This document shows, piece by piece, positions 1 to 11,551 of a stretch of DNA of 64,000 bases. The notes under the pieces are model-generated. The model was not told the origin of the DNA. It saw only the letters and a list, made by a program, of their open reading frames with translations, and did no database searches. This stretch comes from Acorus gramineus (lineage: Eukaryota; Streptophyta; Magnoliopsida; Acorales; Acoraceae). The position numbers and the translations under genes are program-made. The stretch spans positions 2,473,685 to 2,537,684 of the forward strand of contig JAUJYN010000015.1 of the NCBI GenBank assembly GCA_030737835.1, given 5' to 3'. Numbering within the stretch: the first letter of the stretch is position 1; each line of letters starts with the position of its first letter.

Positions 1-184
1 CGTTCAGAGGGAGAGGGCGGGAGAGATCATCATCTCATGAAGCTGGTCATAGCTTTGCTCCATTAGCATGGGCGCAACAACTACACCACGCCCTCGAGTC
101 TTATCGCAAGGGAATATTAGGCAGGTGCCCGTTATTAACCCAGACTTATTCATGCTGGATATTCCAATTAATATGGTGGGAGTA

Positions 185-2954
185 TGTCACGCCCCAGGGC
201 GGCCGTCCCCGGGACGTGGCAAGTGTATATATGATATCAGCAGTCTAAACTGGAGGTCAATAACATACTCTAAATAACAGCTAAAATGACAACACAGACA
301 ACAAAGAGGCTGACATGATATATACACAAGTAGCGGAAGCTAAAAGACTGAATCTGTAAATCAAAAACATATTACAGACTTGATACATAATCAACTGTCC
401 TGTGAGAGCCAATATGCACAACACATCCAAATATAATACAACGAGTGCCCAAGCACGGAAATATAATGCATACAATCAAAAGAAAGGATGCTGATGGCCT
501 CTAACACTCGCGGGACGTGGCGCTGCTCCGCTACTGATGAAGTCTCTCGGGAAGCTCCTCCTTCAGATCCGACTCAATAATAACTGGAGAAAAATTATGC
601 GAGGGGTGAGCCACACGCTCAGTGAATAGCACAACCCGTGCATCACAATTTATATTAACCACAATTAAATCAAAGCCTCTAAGTGGCAGGAAATGCACAA
701 ATCCGGTGGGTCGCTACATCGCCGACCCACCACACCCTCACCCTCACCCCTCAATAGGTGACATAGGATATTGGGACTGACTAGGCTGTTAATCACCCTT
801 GGTCCACCGATAGTCTCTCCTCCACTCCATACGCCGCTTGGCCTACTCCCACATTCAGCACAGTCCGAATCCAAATCAGGAGGTACCTACTGATGGGAGC
901 CCTCTGACGGGACGGCCTTTCTAACGCTGGGGCAGTCTCTATACGGATCCAACGAAGGGAACAGAAACAGCCTATCCATACGCATATGATCCACTCGGAT
1001 CCGTCGGCAACACCTCTCATCAACTCTAATGTCATGAATTCTTTAGAATTCCTCCAGGGCGCATAACTAAGATGCGGGGAAACATATAATAATATTATCG
1101 GGAAAAGAAACCTTGGGAGGGCACCATGAGGTCCCGATATAGGACATCCCGACAACCAAACAAGGAACACAGAGTACCCTAGCCCGGGTCTCAATGTTGA
1201 CCTCGCAAGGCCCCTTATAATATTCCCTAAGGCATGCTAAAATACCATAAGTTCACATTTAATTTAATAAATTAAACTAGTAGGACACATGCATAGGTCG
1301 AGCCTTCCTAGCATGAGAACATGGTGACAGGATGCATGGCTCTTACACATATCCTAAGGGTGCAAGTCCCTAACATACAAGGTCTAGGGTGGCATGCATA
1401 CTACATATTAATCATGCTTGCATAGATTACATATTATACAGTTAATATTAAACTATGGTGCCCCAGGGGAGGACGGTACATGCCCAAGTGCATATAGCGC
1501 CTCCCTACTGGGTTGGATTGTCCCACTCACCAATAACCGGGTCGTCGCGCGACCGTCCGTCAAGATCTGCAAGACAGGGTAATCAACTCGGTGAGTAAAA
1601 TACACAAATAAATACAAAAATACACTAAAATACCCAACACTCGGACAAGCGTACATACGGTCTGTACGCACGCGAGTCCGAGCACACCGACTCAATCCCG
1701 AACCCCCGGGCAGCCGTACGCATTGCCACCTGCCCCAGGCGCACAGCCGCGCCCCAGCCCGCGGCCCAGACGCACTGCCGAGCCCCTGCCCGCATGCCCG
1801 GACATGCCGTCGAGCCCCCTGGGTGCACCACACCCTCACTGCGCCCCAGCGCAGCAACCCGCGCGCACACCCGCACGCCCTGCGCCCCAACGCAGCACCC
1901 CGCGCACACCCCGCGCGCACCACCCGCTCGCCTCACCGCGCGCGCACAGCACGCACTGCGCCTCTACGCAGCGCTCCGCGAGCACGGCACGCACTGCGCC
2001 TCTGCGCAGCGCCGCGCGCGCACGCCCCCGCACGGTGCCCAGCGCGCAGCACCCGCACACTGCTGCTCCACCCGCGTGCACGCCCGCGCGCCCTGCCAGC
2101 CTGCTCTACCCGCCCTGCCTGCCAGCCCGCCTGCCTGCGCTGCCTGCGCTGCCAGCCTACCCGAGACAACCCTACCACCTCCCCGACGGCCACCAATGGC
2201 CACCAACAGCCATGCATACCCCAAAAACACCCTCCTAACATACATCTAAACAAGAAATGGAAGGAAAGAAAGCTTACCCTAGGAGAGGAAGAGAAGGGGA
2301 GGAAGAACGGGTGCTCTTCGCGCACCGAAACACCACCTCCAAGGCCACCACCACCAAGGTCTCCACTCAGCCATCCTTTCTCTTCTTAGGGTTTTTGGTT
2401 TTGACCCCTTGAACTAGGTCATATGGGGGGATTAAAGAGAGGGAGAGAGAGAGAAATTTTGGAGAAGATGATGAATAGTGGGGGGAGCTGTTGTAGTCGT
2501 GGGATTTGTTTATACTCACACCCACACCACACACACTCACACCACTTAACTTAGGGCTAATTAATTAGGTTTAGGCTAGATTAGATTAGGTTTAAGTGTG
2601 GTTTGACCCTAGTCAACCCAACCACACAAAAATCCAAATTCATTTGACCAAGTCAAAGGTCAAATTTGACCAAGTCAAGTCTCCCAATGACTTCTCGCTC
2701 GGTCAAAACCCGGATACGCTTCGGAACTGCGAAATTCTGAAACGTTACCGGAATTCGATGAAATTTTCGTGAGTGGCTTGGAATGGCACCAGGACACATA
2801 ATATGCAGTTAGATTTTCAATCGGAGTCCTCAAACTCAGGATGATAGCTAACAGTCCAAAATTTTAGCGGTTCCGATCGAAAAACGAAAAAACCGAAAAA
2901 CTGCCAAAATGTCCCAATGGTTACCAGAAGGCTAAAAGTGACACATATATAACA
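185..2954 (-). mobile_element. F1 solo LTR L1, TSD GAGTA
   Basis: A 2,770-bp sequence begins TGTCACGCC and ends CATATATAACA (the inverted F1 LTR ends, TG...CA). It is flanked by exact 5-bp duplications GAGTA at 180-184 and 2955-2959. There is no PBS, PPT or internal region, so it is a solo LTR left by LTR-LTR recombination. In minus sense it carries a splice-like exon boundary near 2266, a very GC-rich middle (about 1690-2160), a micro-exon at 1531-1566, one G-rich/hairpin unit near 719-760 and a terminal acidic reading frame ending in TAG near 529-583. The host is the F2 LTR at 1-4782. Confidence 0.95.
1531..1566 (-). other. 36-nt micro-exon-like block in LTR L1
   Basis: On the minus strand the block is preceded by a pyrimidine-rich stretch and TTGCAG and followed by GTGAGTGGGA, consensus-like splice acceptor and donor. 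Length is 36 nt (12 codons). Same position and boundaries recur in the other LTR copies. That it is spliced is an inference. Confidence 0.45.
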
Positions 2955-3349
2955 GAGTATTATTACAATACTACCTAAGGCATGCAATATTCTATACATC
3001 CATACACATTACCAAAAATACATGCCCAAACTAGAGGGGCTCATGCAACACAATCATTCATACATGAATACAATACATGTATATAAGCTTAGCATGCAAG
3101 ATATCTACATATTATAGCTTAAGCATGGCCATACTACTTATCTACACAAGTAGTATAGCTAGGGGGCCCCATCGATGCGCGACGCGCGACTACGCGCGTC
3201 GAGCGCATCCCGAGGGGGGGGGGGATTGGATCGAACCACTCACCGCAACCCGGGTCGTCGCGCATTGCGAGGCAACACTCGAGCAGGGCAAGCAGGGCAG
3301 CACGCATGCAGGGGGAGGTACGCACACGAGGGGAAGCACTCGGGTTGCA

Positions 3350-3790
3350 CAGGCAGGACAAGCTGGGCACAGCCGCTGGGCGCGCTGGGCACAGACGCAG
3401 GGCACGCCGCAGGACGCACTGGGCACAGTCGCTGGGTGCGCTGGGCACAGACGCAGGGAACGTCGCAGGACGCACTGGGCACAGACGCAGGGCGCGCTGG
3501 GCACAGACGCAGGGCACGTCGCAGGACACACTGGGCACAGTCGCTGGGCGCACTGGGCACAGTCGTAGGGAACGTCGCAGGACGCACTGGGCACAGTCGC
3601 AGGGAACGTCGCAGGACGCACTGGGCACAGACACAGGGCACGCTGGGCACAGGCGCAGGTGCTGGCAGGGCAGCAGGCAGGGCATGCTGGGCACAGCCGC
3701 TGGGCACAGCTGCTGGGCAGGAGTGCTGGTGCTGGCAGGGCAGCAGACAGATCATGCTGGGCACAGGCAGCACACACAAGGCAGCAGACA
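3350..3790. repeat. GC-rich minisatellite inside the F2 LTR
   Basis: Degenerate tandem units of roughly 17 and 34 bp built on CGCACTGGGCACAG plus ACGCAGGG and ACGTCGCAGGA. Units are mostly in register but diverged. Both strands are open over long stretches only because the repeat is GC-rich; I do not call a protein. Confidence 0.8.
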
Positions 3791-4782
3791 CTCGGGCACG
3801 CCGACACTCCTACACCCAAGCAACCAAGCACACAAACCAAAACACAAACACTTAGCATGCACCACCTCCCAACACACCCAAAGAGCTGAAAAACCAGAAA
3901 AAGAAGAGGGGAAAGCTTACCAAGAGAAGGGGAAAGGGAAGGGGGAGGTGTGGGAGCTCGCAAGCACGCCCATGACCACCTCGACCACCACCACCACTAC
4001 CACCCCTTCAGCCTTCACTCCTTTTCTTCTTGCTGAACCAGAGGGGAGGGGGGATTATGAGAGGGAGCATGAGAAAGCTAGAGGAGGAGGAAGAAGAAGA
4101 AGCAACAACACCATATATGCACACACAACCACCAACCTTTCTTTCTTGCACTTCCTTCTTGTGCTTCTTCCTCTCCTTCCTTTCCTTCTCACTCAACAAA
4201 GGGGAGCAAACACAAAAAAAAAGGGGGTCGGATGACATTATATAGACAAAGTGGGGTTCAAAGGACAAAAATCGTCCATGACCCGAAATTCTGTACATGC
4301 TTCACTAGAACAGCCATAACTTCCTCAATATAGCTCCGAATTGCACAATTGAAAGTCCACTGGAAAGCCAAGAAGATTATCTACAACTTTCATGTTTATG
4401 CTCAGATTAAATAACCCCTCCAACTATTCCGAAATGAGAGCTAAACATTGAACAGGGCTGCTGCCAGAATTTTTCATCCCCGGGGTATACTTGGAAAAAT
4501 ACCCATAACTTTTACTACATGAATCCAGTTGATCTAATTCCACTTTTGTATGAAAGCTAACTCAAAACTGAGCATCTCATAATAAAATCATATTTAAACC
4601 TCTTCATCTTGGATTTTAACAAAATTAAATCCAAATACCAATTCGGAAATGCATAACTTCTAGGAGAAAAATTATGTAGCCAAATTTTCAATCAGAGCTC
4701 TTTGACTCCTGTAGGTGGCTAAAACCCAAAATTTTAGAGACTCCCAAAAAAAAATAAGGCTCCAAATGACACAGGCATAACA

Positions 4783-5637
4783 GAGGGCTACCAGATGACG
4801 AATGGTGTAGAACAAAAGGGTTTCTTCCAACAGTCCTGTGTCACCCTTAGGGGTGAGGGTGAGGATGAGGTGAAGTCACGTCGCCGCGTGACCCATTCAT
4901 TTTTGTCTGTTCCCATAGTTGTTGGGTCCGGTTACGTATTGATGTTCAAGGACATCATTGGGCAGTTATGTCGATATAGATGATCCAGTAGTGTTGTGTA
5001 GACCAGTAATTCCGCGTCTCTTCGACCAACGGTGTGGTCTCTCTCCAAGAGTCCCAAGAGTCTCCCTCCGGGAGTGAGGGTGAGGTGAGGTTGGTCGCGC
5101 CGCTGCGTGACCTTGTTATCCATGGGTTTCCACCCATGTTTTCCTTGAAAGGAAATTGCCTTAACATTAAATTGTTGTAGTGATGATTGGTTTCCAGCCA
5201 CTCACTGAGCTTGTAGCTCACCCCTTGCATACTGTTTCTTTTCAGAGGCAGTGTTGGGCATGGAGCTGGAGCTCTCTTGTGGCGTGGTCTTATATGCGTG
5301 GAGCGTTCTGTCCGGCGGGTGGTGAGTGCGAGGCTGTCAGCAGTCTTAGAGTCATTTTAATGTATTGTATATAGTGCATGTGACACAGGTTGTATTTTAT
5401 TTGGACTAGACTTGGCTCTCACAGGACATTGATTGTGTATTCGAGTCTGTAATGATATTTTTGGTTTACAGACTTATTGATATTTTTATGCTTCCGCATT
5501 TTTTGGTTGATCTATCAGTTATCATTGTTTTGCTAGCTTTGTGTGTTATTTATTGGAGTCATTGTTGACCTCTTGTAATTGATAGCTGATACTTTATATA
5601 TTGCCACGTCTCGGGCACGGCCGCCCTGGGGGTGACA
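4783..5637 (+). mobile_element. 3' part of an F2 LTR
   Basis: Sequence matches the last part of the F2 LTR at about 34530-35382, including the (GAGGGT)-like run, the stem GTCACG...CGTGAC, and the end GCCACGTCTCGGG...GGTGACA. It begins inside the LTR because the minus-strand F2 LTR at 1-4782 was inserted there. No PBS follows at 5638, so this is a solo or 3' LTR end. Confidence 0.85.
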
Positions 5638-6943
5638 TGTACAACATGGGCTGACTCAACCATCGGAAGGACTGGGGACATCACTACTTTCGGTGCGAGA
5701 TCCCACCCCCAAAAGAGGAACTGCGTGTAACTTGATCCCTTGACGAGGGTACGTAGGCAACTTGAGAAATTATATCAGGTTAAGTCCAAACCAAACTAAA
5801 AATCTCGTCGATCGATCAATCGCGGACCCTCATCATCGTCTCTTCACGGATCCACCCTCGAGTCCAGTCCATTCAAGGAGGAGGATCGCCGGCAACCAAA
5901 TGATATTCGTCGGAGGAAACAGAGTGGACGGATTCTGTAGATCCAAACCCGGTATGTCTTTTTTTGCCCCTCCAGATACCATTTGCAATTGAAATATTTC
6001 AAATTAATTGTTTGTTGGTTCCATGATTAATAATGCCAAATTGGGTTTGTTTGGATTAGAGTTACAAGGCTCAATTCTAATAAATTTCTAAAGAGTATCT
6101 ATTATTTATATTCACTTAGCTTAAGAATGGAGGGGACAAGGTTTGATGTTTATGTTTAGCACAGGGGTACTAATGATTTATCTATTACCCATTTAATTAA
6201 CATAAATATTTTTTCTATCACAAATGAATACAGTAAAATAAAATGCTTTGTGGATAATGAACTTTAAAGAGCTCGGATCCATTTTCTGGATAACATGATG
6301 AAAATATGGATGGTTAAGACGAGTGGTTGTTACTCATTATGGGTATGGTAAATCATGCAAATTTTGAATGTTATGTGTCTCAAGTAGATCTAGGAAATCA
6401 TATCTCAAGTATTTAGGTATAAGGTTCACCATAACATATAATTATAGTTAAAAAATGCATACAACTCTCATTAATGATTGTAAAATTGTTTTAATTACGT
6501 AGAACTTACGATAACGACAGCTCGTTCTTTTACGGTCTCGGAAGTATATTGTCCATCTCTGTTTAGTATGGCTTTCTTCCACAAAAAGCTCTGATCCATC
6601 TCTTCATTGCACCATGATGAAACATACCAATCATAATCAAGAAGATATGAAATTTAAGTATATGTGACAGTGTTGGTCCAGTAGATGAGAAAAAAAAACA
6701 GTTTACCAATTCTTCCTCAAGGCCGGCGTAACCCTTTCTGCTTTAGCAATGAGTGTATTTATATTTCAATTGCCTCTCATTCTGTACTTAACTTAATGCC
6801 TAAATGCCATGAAAAAAATAATAAAAAATGATACTTAAGTGAACACTGGAGATAATATTAAGTATCATAGAACACCATTTATGCAAAAACATTGATTGCA
6901 TCAAATGTGACAACGAAGAAACGGCTGCTAATACCCCTGTCAG
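5638..6943. other. Unassigned AT-rich DNA, likely relic of older elements
   Basis: No LTR of the window's families and no convincing gene. The stretch 5640-5760 (ending in GAGGGTACGTAGGCAA) resembles the U5 edge of other plant LTR elements, an impression only. 6010-6940 is AT-rich. One short exon-like frame is listed separately. Confidence 0.4.
6510..6640 (-). pseudogene. Exon-like fragment of an unknown gene, possibly a transposase
   Basis: On the minus strand an open frame reads DYDWYVSSWCNEEMDQSFLW, then KKAILNRDGQYTSETVKERA and VVI, and stops at a good splice donor (GTAAGT at 6504-6509). The LWKKA...DGQYTSETVKE pattern recalls the short conserved stretch in plant Ptta/En-Spm (CACTA-associated) transposases, where a charged block is followed by DG-Y and KE. 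That resemblance is from memory. No neighbouring exon was found, and the flanks are AT-rich. It could equally be a fragment of an unrelated host gene. Confidence 0.25.
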
Positions 6944-7051
6944 AGCCTAAGAAAACAGACACTAGGATCAGAATACTCATATAGAAATCCTAGGACTCAT
7001 CTCTAAGAAAAACAATTGGCTCTGACAGGACCAGGCTCTGATACCAACTTT
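6944..7051 (-). other. Leader and primer-binding site of truncated element C
   Basis: Minus sense, right after the LTR edge: five bases, then PBS TGGTATCAGAGC (complement at 7035-7046), matching the 3' end of initiator tRNA-Met, then TGGTCCTGTCAGAGCC and the leader also seen before gag in A and D. The leader stops at about 6944, before gag, where unrelated DNA begins. So C is a 5' LTR plus a stub of internal region. Confidence 0.85.
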
Positions 7052-9877
7052 TGTCACGCCCCAGGGCGGCCGTCCCCGATACGTGGCAAATATATATAAT
7101 ATCAGCAGTCTATATAGGAGATCAATAAAATACTCTAAACAACATCGAAAATGACAACACAGACAATAAGGTAGCTGACATAATATATACAAATAGCGGA
7201 AGCTTAAACGACTGAGTCTGTAATTCAAAGACATATTACAGATCCGAATACATAATCAACTGTCCTGTGAGAGCCAATATACACAACGACATCCAAATAC
7301 AAGTATGTGCCCAACCACGGATAATAATACATACAATCAAGAAGGGGATGCTGATGGCCTCTCACTCGCAGAACGTGACGCTGCTCCACTACTGCTGTGG
7401 TACCTCGGGGAGCTCCTCCTTCAGATCCGACTTAGATATAACTGGGGGAAAAGAATATGCGAGGGGTGAGCCACACGCTCAGTGAATAGCACAACCCAAG
7501 CATCACAATTCATATTAACCTTAAATAATTTATAGTCCCTAAGACGGGAGCAACTACACATTCTAGTGGGTCGTTTCATCGCCAACCCACCTCCCCCCTC
7601 ACCCTCACCCTTTCCTGGGGGTGACATGGGCCTCTTGGGGCATACTAGACCGCTCTCCACCCCTAGTCCACCCGGTAGCCTCTCCCACACTCTGTAGCCT
7701 CCACCTGGTATACTCCCACTATCAGTACTGTCCGACGCATCGGAGGTACCTACGGACGGGAGCCCTCTGTTAGGTCAGCCAACGCCGGGGAGTCCCTACA
7801 TCGGATCCAACCAAAAGGAGAAGACAACCTACTCACACGGATACGATCCTCTTGGATCCGTCGACACCGATTTGTAACGCTAATAATGCCATGAATTCTC
7901 AAGAATTCCTCCAGGGCGCATAACTCAGATGCGGGGAGACATATATTATAACAACAAGGTTATAATATTCTCTAAGGCATGCTTATAACTATATGCTCTC
8001 ATTTTGATTTAATTAGATTAAACTAGATGGGAACATACATAGTTCGGGGCATGGTGTCTAGGCATGCATAGGCCTCTATACATGATATAAGGGTGCATAT
8101 CCCTAGCATACAAAGTCTAAGGTGGCATGGTTACATCATAATAATCATGCATTGCATAGTTTTACATTTATTACAAGTTAATACACAATTATGGTGCCCC
8201 AGGGGAGGGCAATGCACGCCTACGTGCATCGAACGCCTCCCTACTGGGTTGGATTGTCCCACTCACCAAAACCCGGGTCGTTGCGTGACCGTCCGTCAAG
8301 ATTTGCAAGACATGGGCATTCAATATGGTGAGTAACTACACAAATACATAAGAAATTTACTAGAAATACCCAATACTCGGACAAGCATGCATACGGGCCC
8401 GCACGCACGCGAGCACGCGCGTACGCACGCGAGTCCAAGTGCCCCGACACCCTCCCGAACCCTCGGGCAGCCATACGCATGGCCCCCCGCACGTGCACGC
8501 ACGAATGCGCACGCCCGCACGCGCCCCTGCACCCCTGGCGCACTGCCGCGCCCCTGCCCGCGCGCCCAGCCAGCGCGTACCCGCGCGCACTTCGCGCCCA
8601 CGCAGCACCCCGCGTGAACGTTCGCGCGTCTGCCCGTACGCGCGCGCGCCCGCCAGCGTGCCCATCTGCGTGGGCCAGCGCCTATCTGCGCGCGCGCGGA
8701 TGGCTCCGCGTGCGGGCCCAGGCCCCTTCCACCCCCTCCTCAGCCCTCCCACACCCCCTAACACCCATGCATAGCATGCATAACCATTTATATACCCTAA
8801 TCAAACATCTAAACAAGCATAGGGAGGAGAAGGACTTACCCAAAGAGAGGAAGAACAAGGGAGGAAGCTCGGGTGCCCTTCGCGCACCAAATCGCCACCA
8901 CCAAAACCACCACCTCCTCAGCCACTCTCAGCCCTAAAAATGGCTGAAAACAGGTGTGGGGGAAGCCATGAGAGGGTGGCAAAGAAAGGGGAAAACAAAA
9001 CAAACACCATAGAAAGATAGATCACACCCTTACCTTTCTTTTTCCCTTCTAGGGCTTTCTATTTCATCTCCTTCTACTACCTCAAATGGAAGCAAATAAG
9101 AAGAGGGAGAGATGGATTTGTGTGTGTGAGAGAGAGAGAGATGAAGAGAAGAGGAAAGAAGGGGGACGCCCACTTGGGTACACACACACACTCACACACT
9201 TAGGGTTTTTGGTGTTTGACTTTGAGTCAACCCAACCACACAAAAAAACAAAACCATTTGACCAAGTCAATGGTCAAACTTGACTTGGTCAAAGTCTTCT
9301 TTGACTTGGTCAAGTCCCCCTTTGACATTCCCACTCGGTCAAAACCCGGATACGATTCAGAACTGCCAAATTCTGAAACGTTACCGGAATTCGATGAAAT
9401 TTTCGTGAGTGGTTTGAAATGGCACCAGGACACATAATGTGCAGTTAGATTTTCAATCGGAGTTCTCAAGCTCATGATGACAGCTAAAAGTCCAAAATTT
9501 TAGCTGCTGGTAACCGTTGGAGCGTTCTGGCAGTTTTTTGTTTTTTTCGGTTTTCGATCGGAACCACTAATTTTTGGACTGTTAGCTATCGTCCTGAGTT
9601 AGAGGACTCCGATTGGAAATCTAACTGTATATTTGGTGTCCTGGTGCCATTTTAGGTCTCTCACGAAAATTTCATCGAATTCCGGTAACGTTTCTGAAAT
9701 TTCGCAGTTCCGGGGCGTATCCGGGTATTTTAAGTGATTCGTCTATATAAATGAAATCTAATATTTCATTTGGCACTATTCATCATCCCTACCAAAGCTC
9801 TCTCTCTCTCCCCTCTCTCCTTTTCTTCCATTTGAGCCCCTTAGAGCTCTCAAACCCACAAACCTAAAGCATAAGAA

Positions 9878-9902
9878 GTGTAGATCGGGTCCCGATCTAC
9901 AC
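9878..9902. repeat. 25-nt near-perfect palindrome in the LTR leader
   Basis: GTGTAGATCGGG, one central base, then CCCGATCTACAC. The same element occurs at 14053-14077, 21951-21975, 30968-30992 and about 52108-52129. It lies downstream of the TATA box, so it would be in the transcript. Confidence 0.8.
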
Positions 9903-11077
9903 CCCGGTGCTTTCAAATCCCGATTCCGACCAACCTAGCCCTCCCATCCGCCCTCTCTTCTCCTCAGATCCGAGCCAAATCGGAGGTGGGAGTAGATCCC
10001 GGTGGTAGAGACCGTTGGGGAAGCGTTTCGGTGCGTGGAGAGCAACCGGGCGCCTCTTCCTCCCCTTGGTAAGCTCCTTTTCCTCTTCTTTTTGGCTTAG
10101 ATGTATGCTAGGATGGGGGTTTTGTGTTTGGGTGGTGGTCGGCGGCTGTGGGAGGCTGTCGGAGGTGGTTGGGGGCGGTCGGAGGCCGTCGGAGGCCATT
10201 GGGTGGGTGGTGGAGGTGCTCGGGCATGGGGGTTGCTGGTTCGGGCAGCAGGCAGCACCGGCAGCAGCACAGGCAGCGCAGCAGGCTGGAGGCGCGCGGG
10301 CGTGCGCGCGTGCGTGCGCGCGTGGGTACGCGCGGGCGTGCGCTCGGGGGGAGCTGGTGGCCAGCAGGGCACGAGTGCTGGACGTGCGGGCGCGGGGCGT
10401 GCAGGGCGCTGGGCGGTGCTGAGTGCTGGCCGAGCGGAGGTGCGTGCAGGGCATCGTGCAGGGTGCGCGCGGAGCGCTGCGCAGGGGCACAGGCACGCTG
10501 TGCGCGCGCAGGAGTCGGTGGAGCGCTGGGCGTGCTGGTTGCTGGCGTGCCAGGTGTGCTGGGCGCGCGTGCAGGGGCGCAGTGCGCACGGGTGCACCCG
10601 GGAGGAACTGGTCGAGTGGCTGGTGCGGAGTGTTGTGCACGCGGGGGCAAGGCAGGGGAGGTGCGCGCGGAGTGCGCGCGGGGTGAGGCAGGGGAGGTGC
10701 GCGCGGGGCGAGGCGCTGTGCGCGCGGGGCGTGCAGTGTGCTCGCGGGCCGGTGCTGGGTGCGCGCGGGCTGCTGCGGCAGGGCGCAGTGGGCGCGCGGT
10801 GCCCCGGGTGGTGCGGCTGCGGGTCCAAGCACGCGGGCAGGGGCCGGCGGTGCGCTGGGTGCGCGGGGTGAGGCGCGACGGTGCACCCGGGCGGTCGGGT
10901 GGCCGTGCGAGTGGTTGCCGGGGGTGCGGGAGTGAGCCGGGGTGCTCGGGCTAGCGTGCGTGCGGGTCGTATGCGCGTTTGCCCGACTGTTGGGTGTTTG
11001 ATTTTGGGATTTTGTGTATTTTGTGTATTTTGGAGTAATTGTGGATTATACTCACCAATTGATACCCTGTCTTGCAG

Positions 11078-11113
11078 ATCTCGACGGACGGTCGCGCGTC
11101 GACCCGACTTCCG
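11078..11113 (+). other. 36-nt micro-exon-like block in LTR B
   Basis: Preceded by CCCTGTCTTGCAG and followed by GTGAGTGGGA. Open in two frames (ISTDGRASTRLP or LDGRSRVDPTS). Splicing is inferred from the boundaries only. Confidence 0.45.
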
Positions 11114-11551
11114 GTGAGTGGGATAATCCAACCCAGTAGAGAGGCGTTATACGCATTTGGGCGTATACTGACCTCTCCTGGGGCACCATGGATTTATATT
11201 AACTGGTTGTAAAGTGTATTTCATGCGAGCATGATTTAAATGTAGAATGCATGCTACCCTAGACTTGTATGTTAGGGACTTGCACCCTTAGGATATGTGT
11301 ATGAGCCATGCATCATGTCCCCCTGTTCTCATGCTAGGAAGCCTTGGCCTATGCATGTGTCCTACTAGTTTATTTATTAAATTAAATGCTAGTATATGTT
11401 TAATTGCATGCTTTAGATAATATTATAGGGAGGGGCCTTGGAGGTCAACATTGAGACCCGGGTTAGGGTACTCCGTGTTCCTTGTTTGGTTGTCGGGATG
11501 TCCTGTATCGGGACCTCATGCTGCCCTCCCAAGGTTTCTTGTCCCAATAAT

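Larger units (their letters stand above)
1..4782 (-). mobile_element. F2-type LTR, 5'-sense end at right, cut by window start and split by a solo LTR
   Basis: Positions 1-184 and 2960-4782 are the reverse complement of the F2 LTR sequence also seen at about 29600-30310 and 28359-29300. The right edge ends in ACACAGGCATAACA, the inverted F2 start. No polypurine tract follows at 4783, so this is a solo or 5' LTR, not a 3' LTR. The part from 3135 holds a GC-rich, tandemly repeated core. The piece 180-184 (GAGTA) is duplicated at 2955-2959 around an inserted F1 solo LTR. The left end lies outside the window, so its own target duplication (expected GAGGG from 4783-4787) cannot be checked. Confidence 0.85.

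Noticed and set aside
5762-5992. 76-codon ATG frame in the unassigned DNA after the F2 LTR
   Set aside because: No recognisable domain; the neighbouring sequence looks like decayed retroelement U5 or leader DNA.
9897-10886. Long open frames on both strands in the GC-rich LTR core (also 1823-2389, 31535-32185, 59556-60488, 36901-37590, 52510-53343)
   Set aside because: The frames overlap on both strands, consist of Ala/Arg/Pro/Gly repeats caused by GC-rich composition, and are not conserved in frame between LTR copies.
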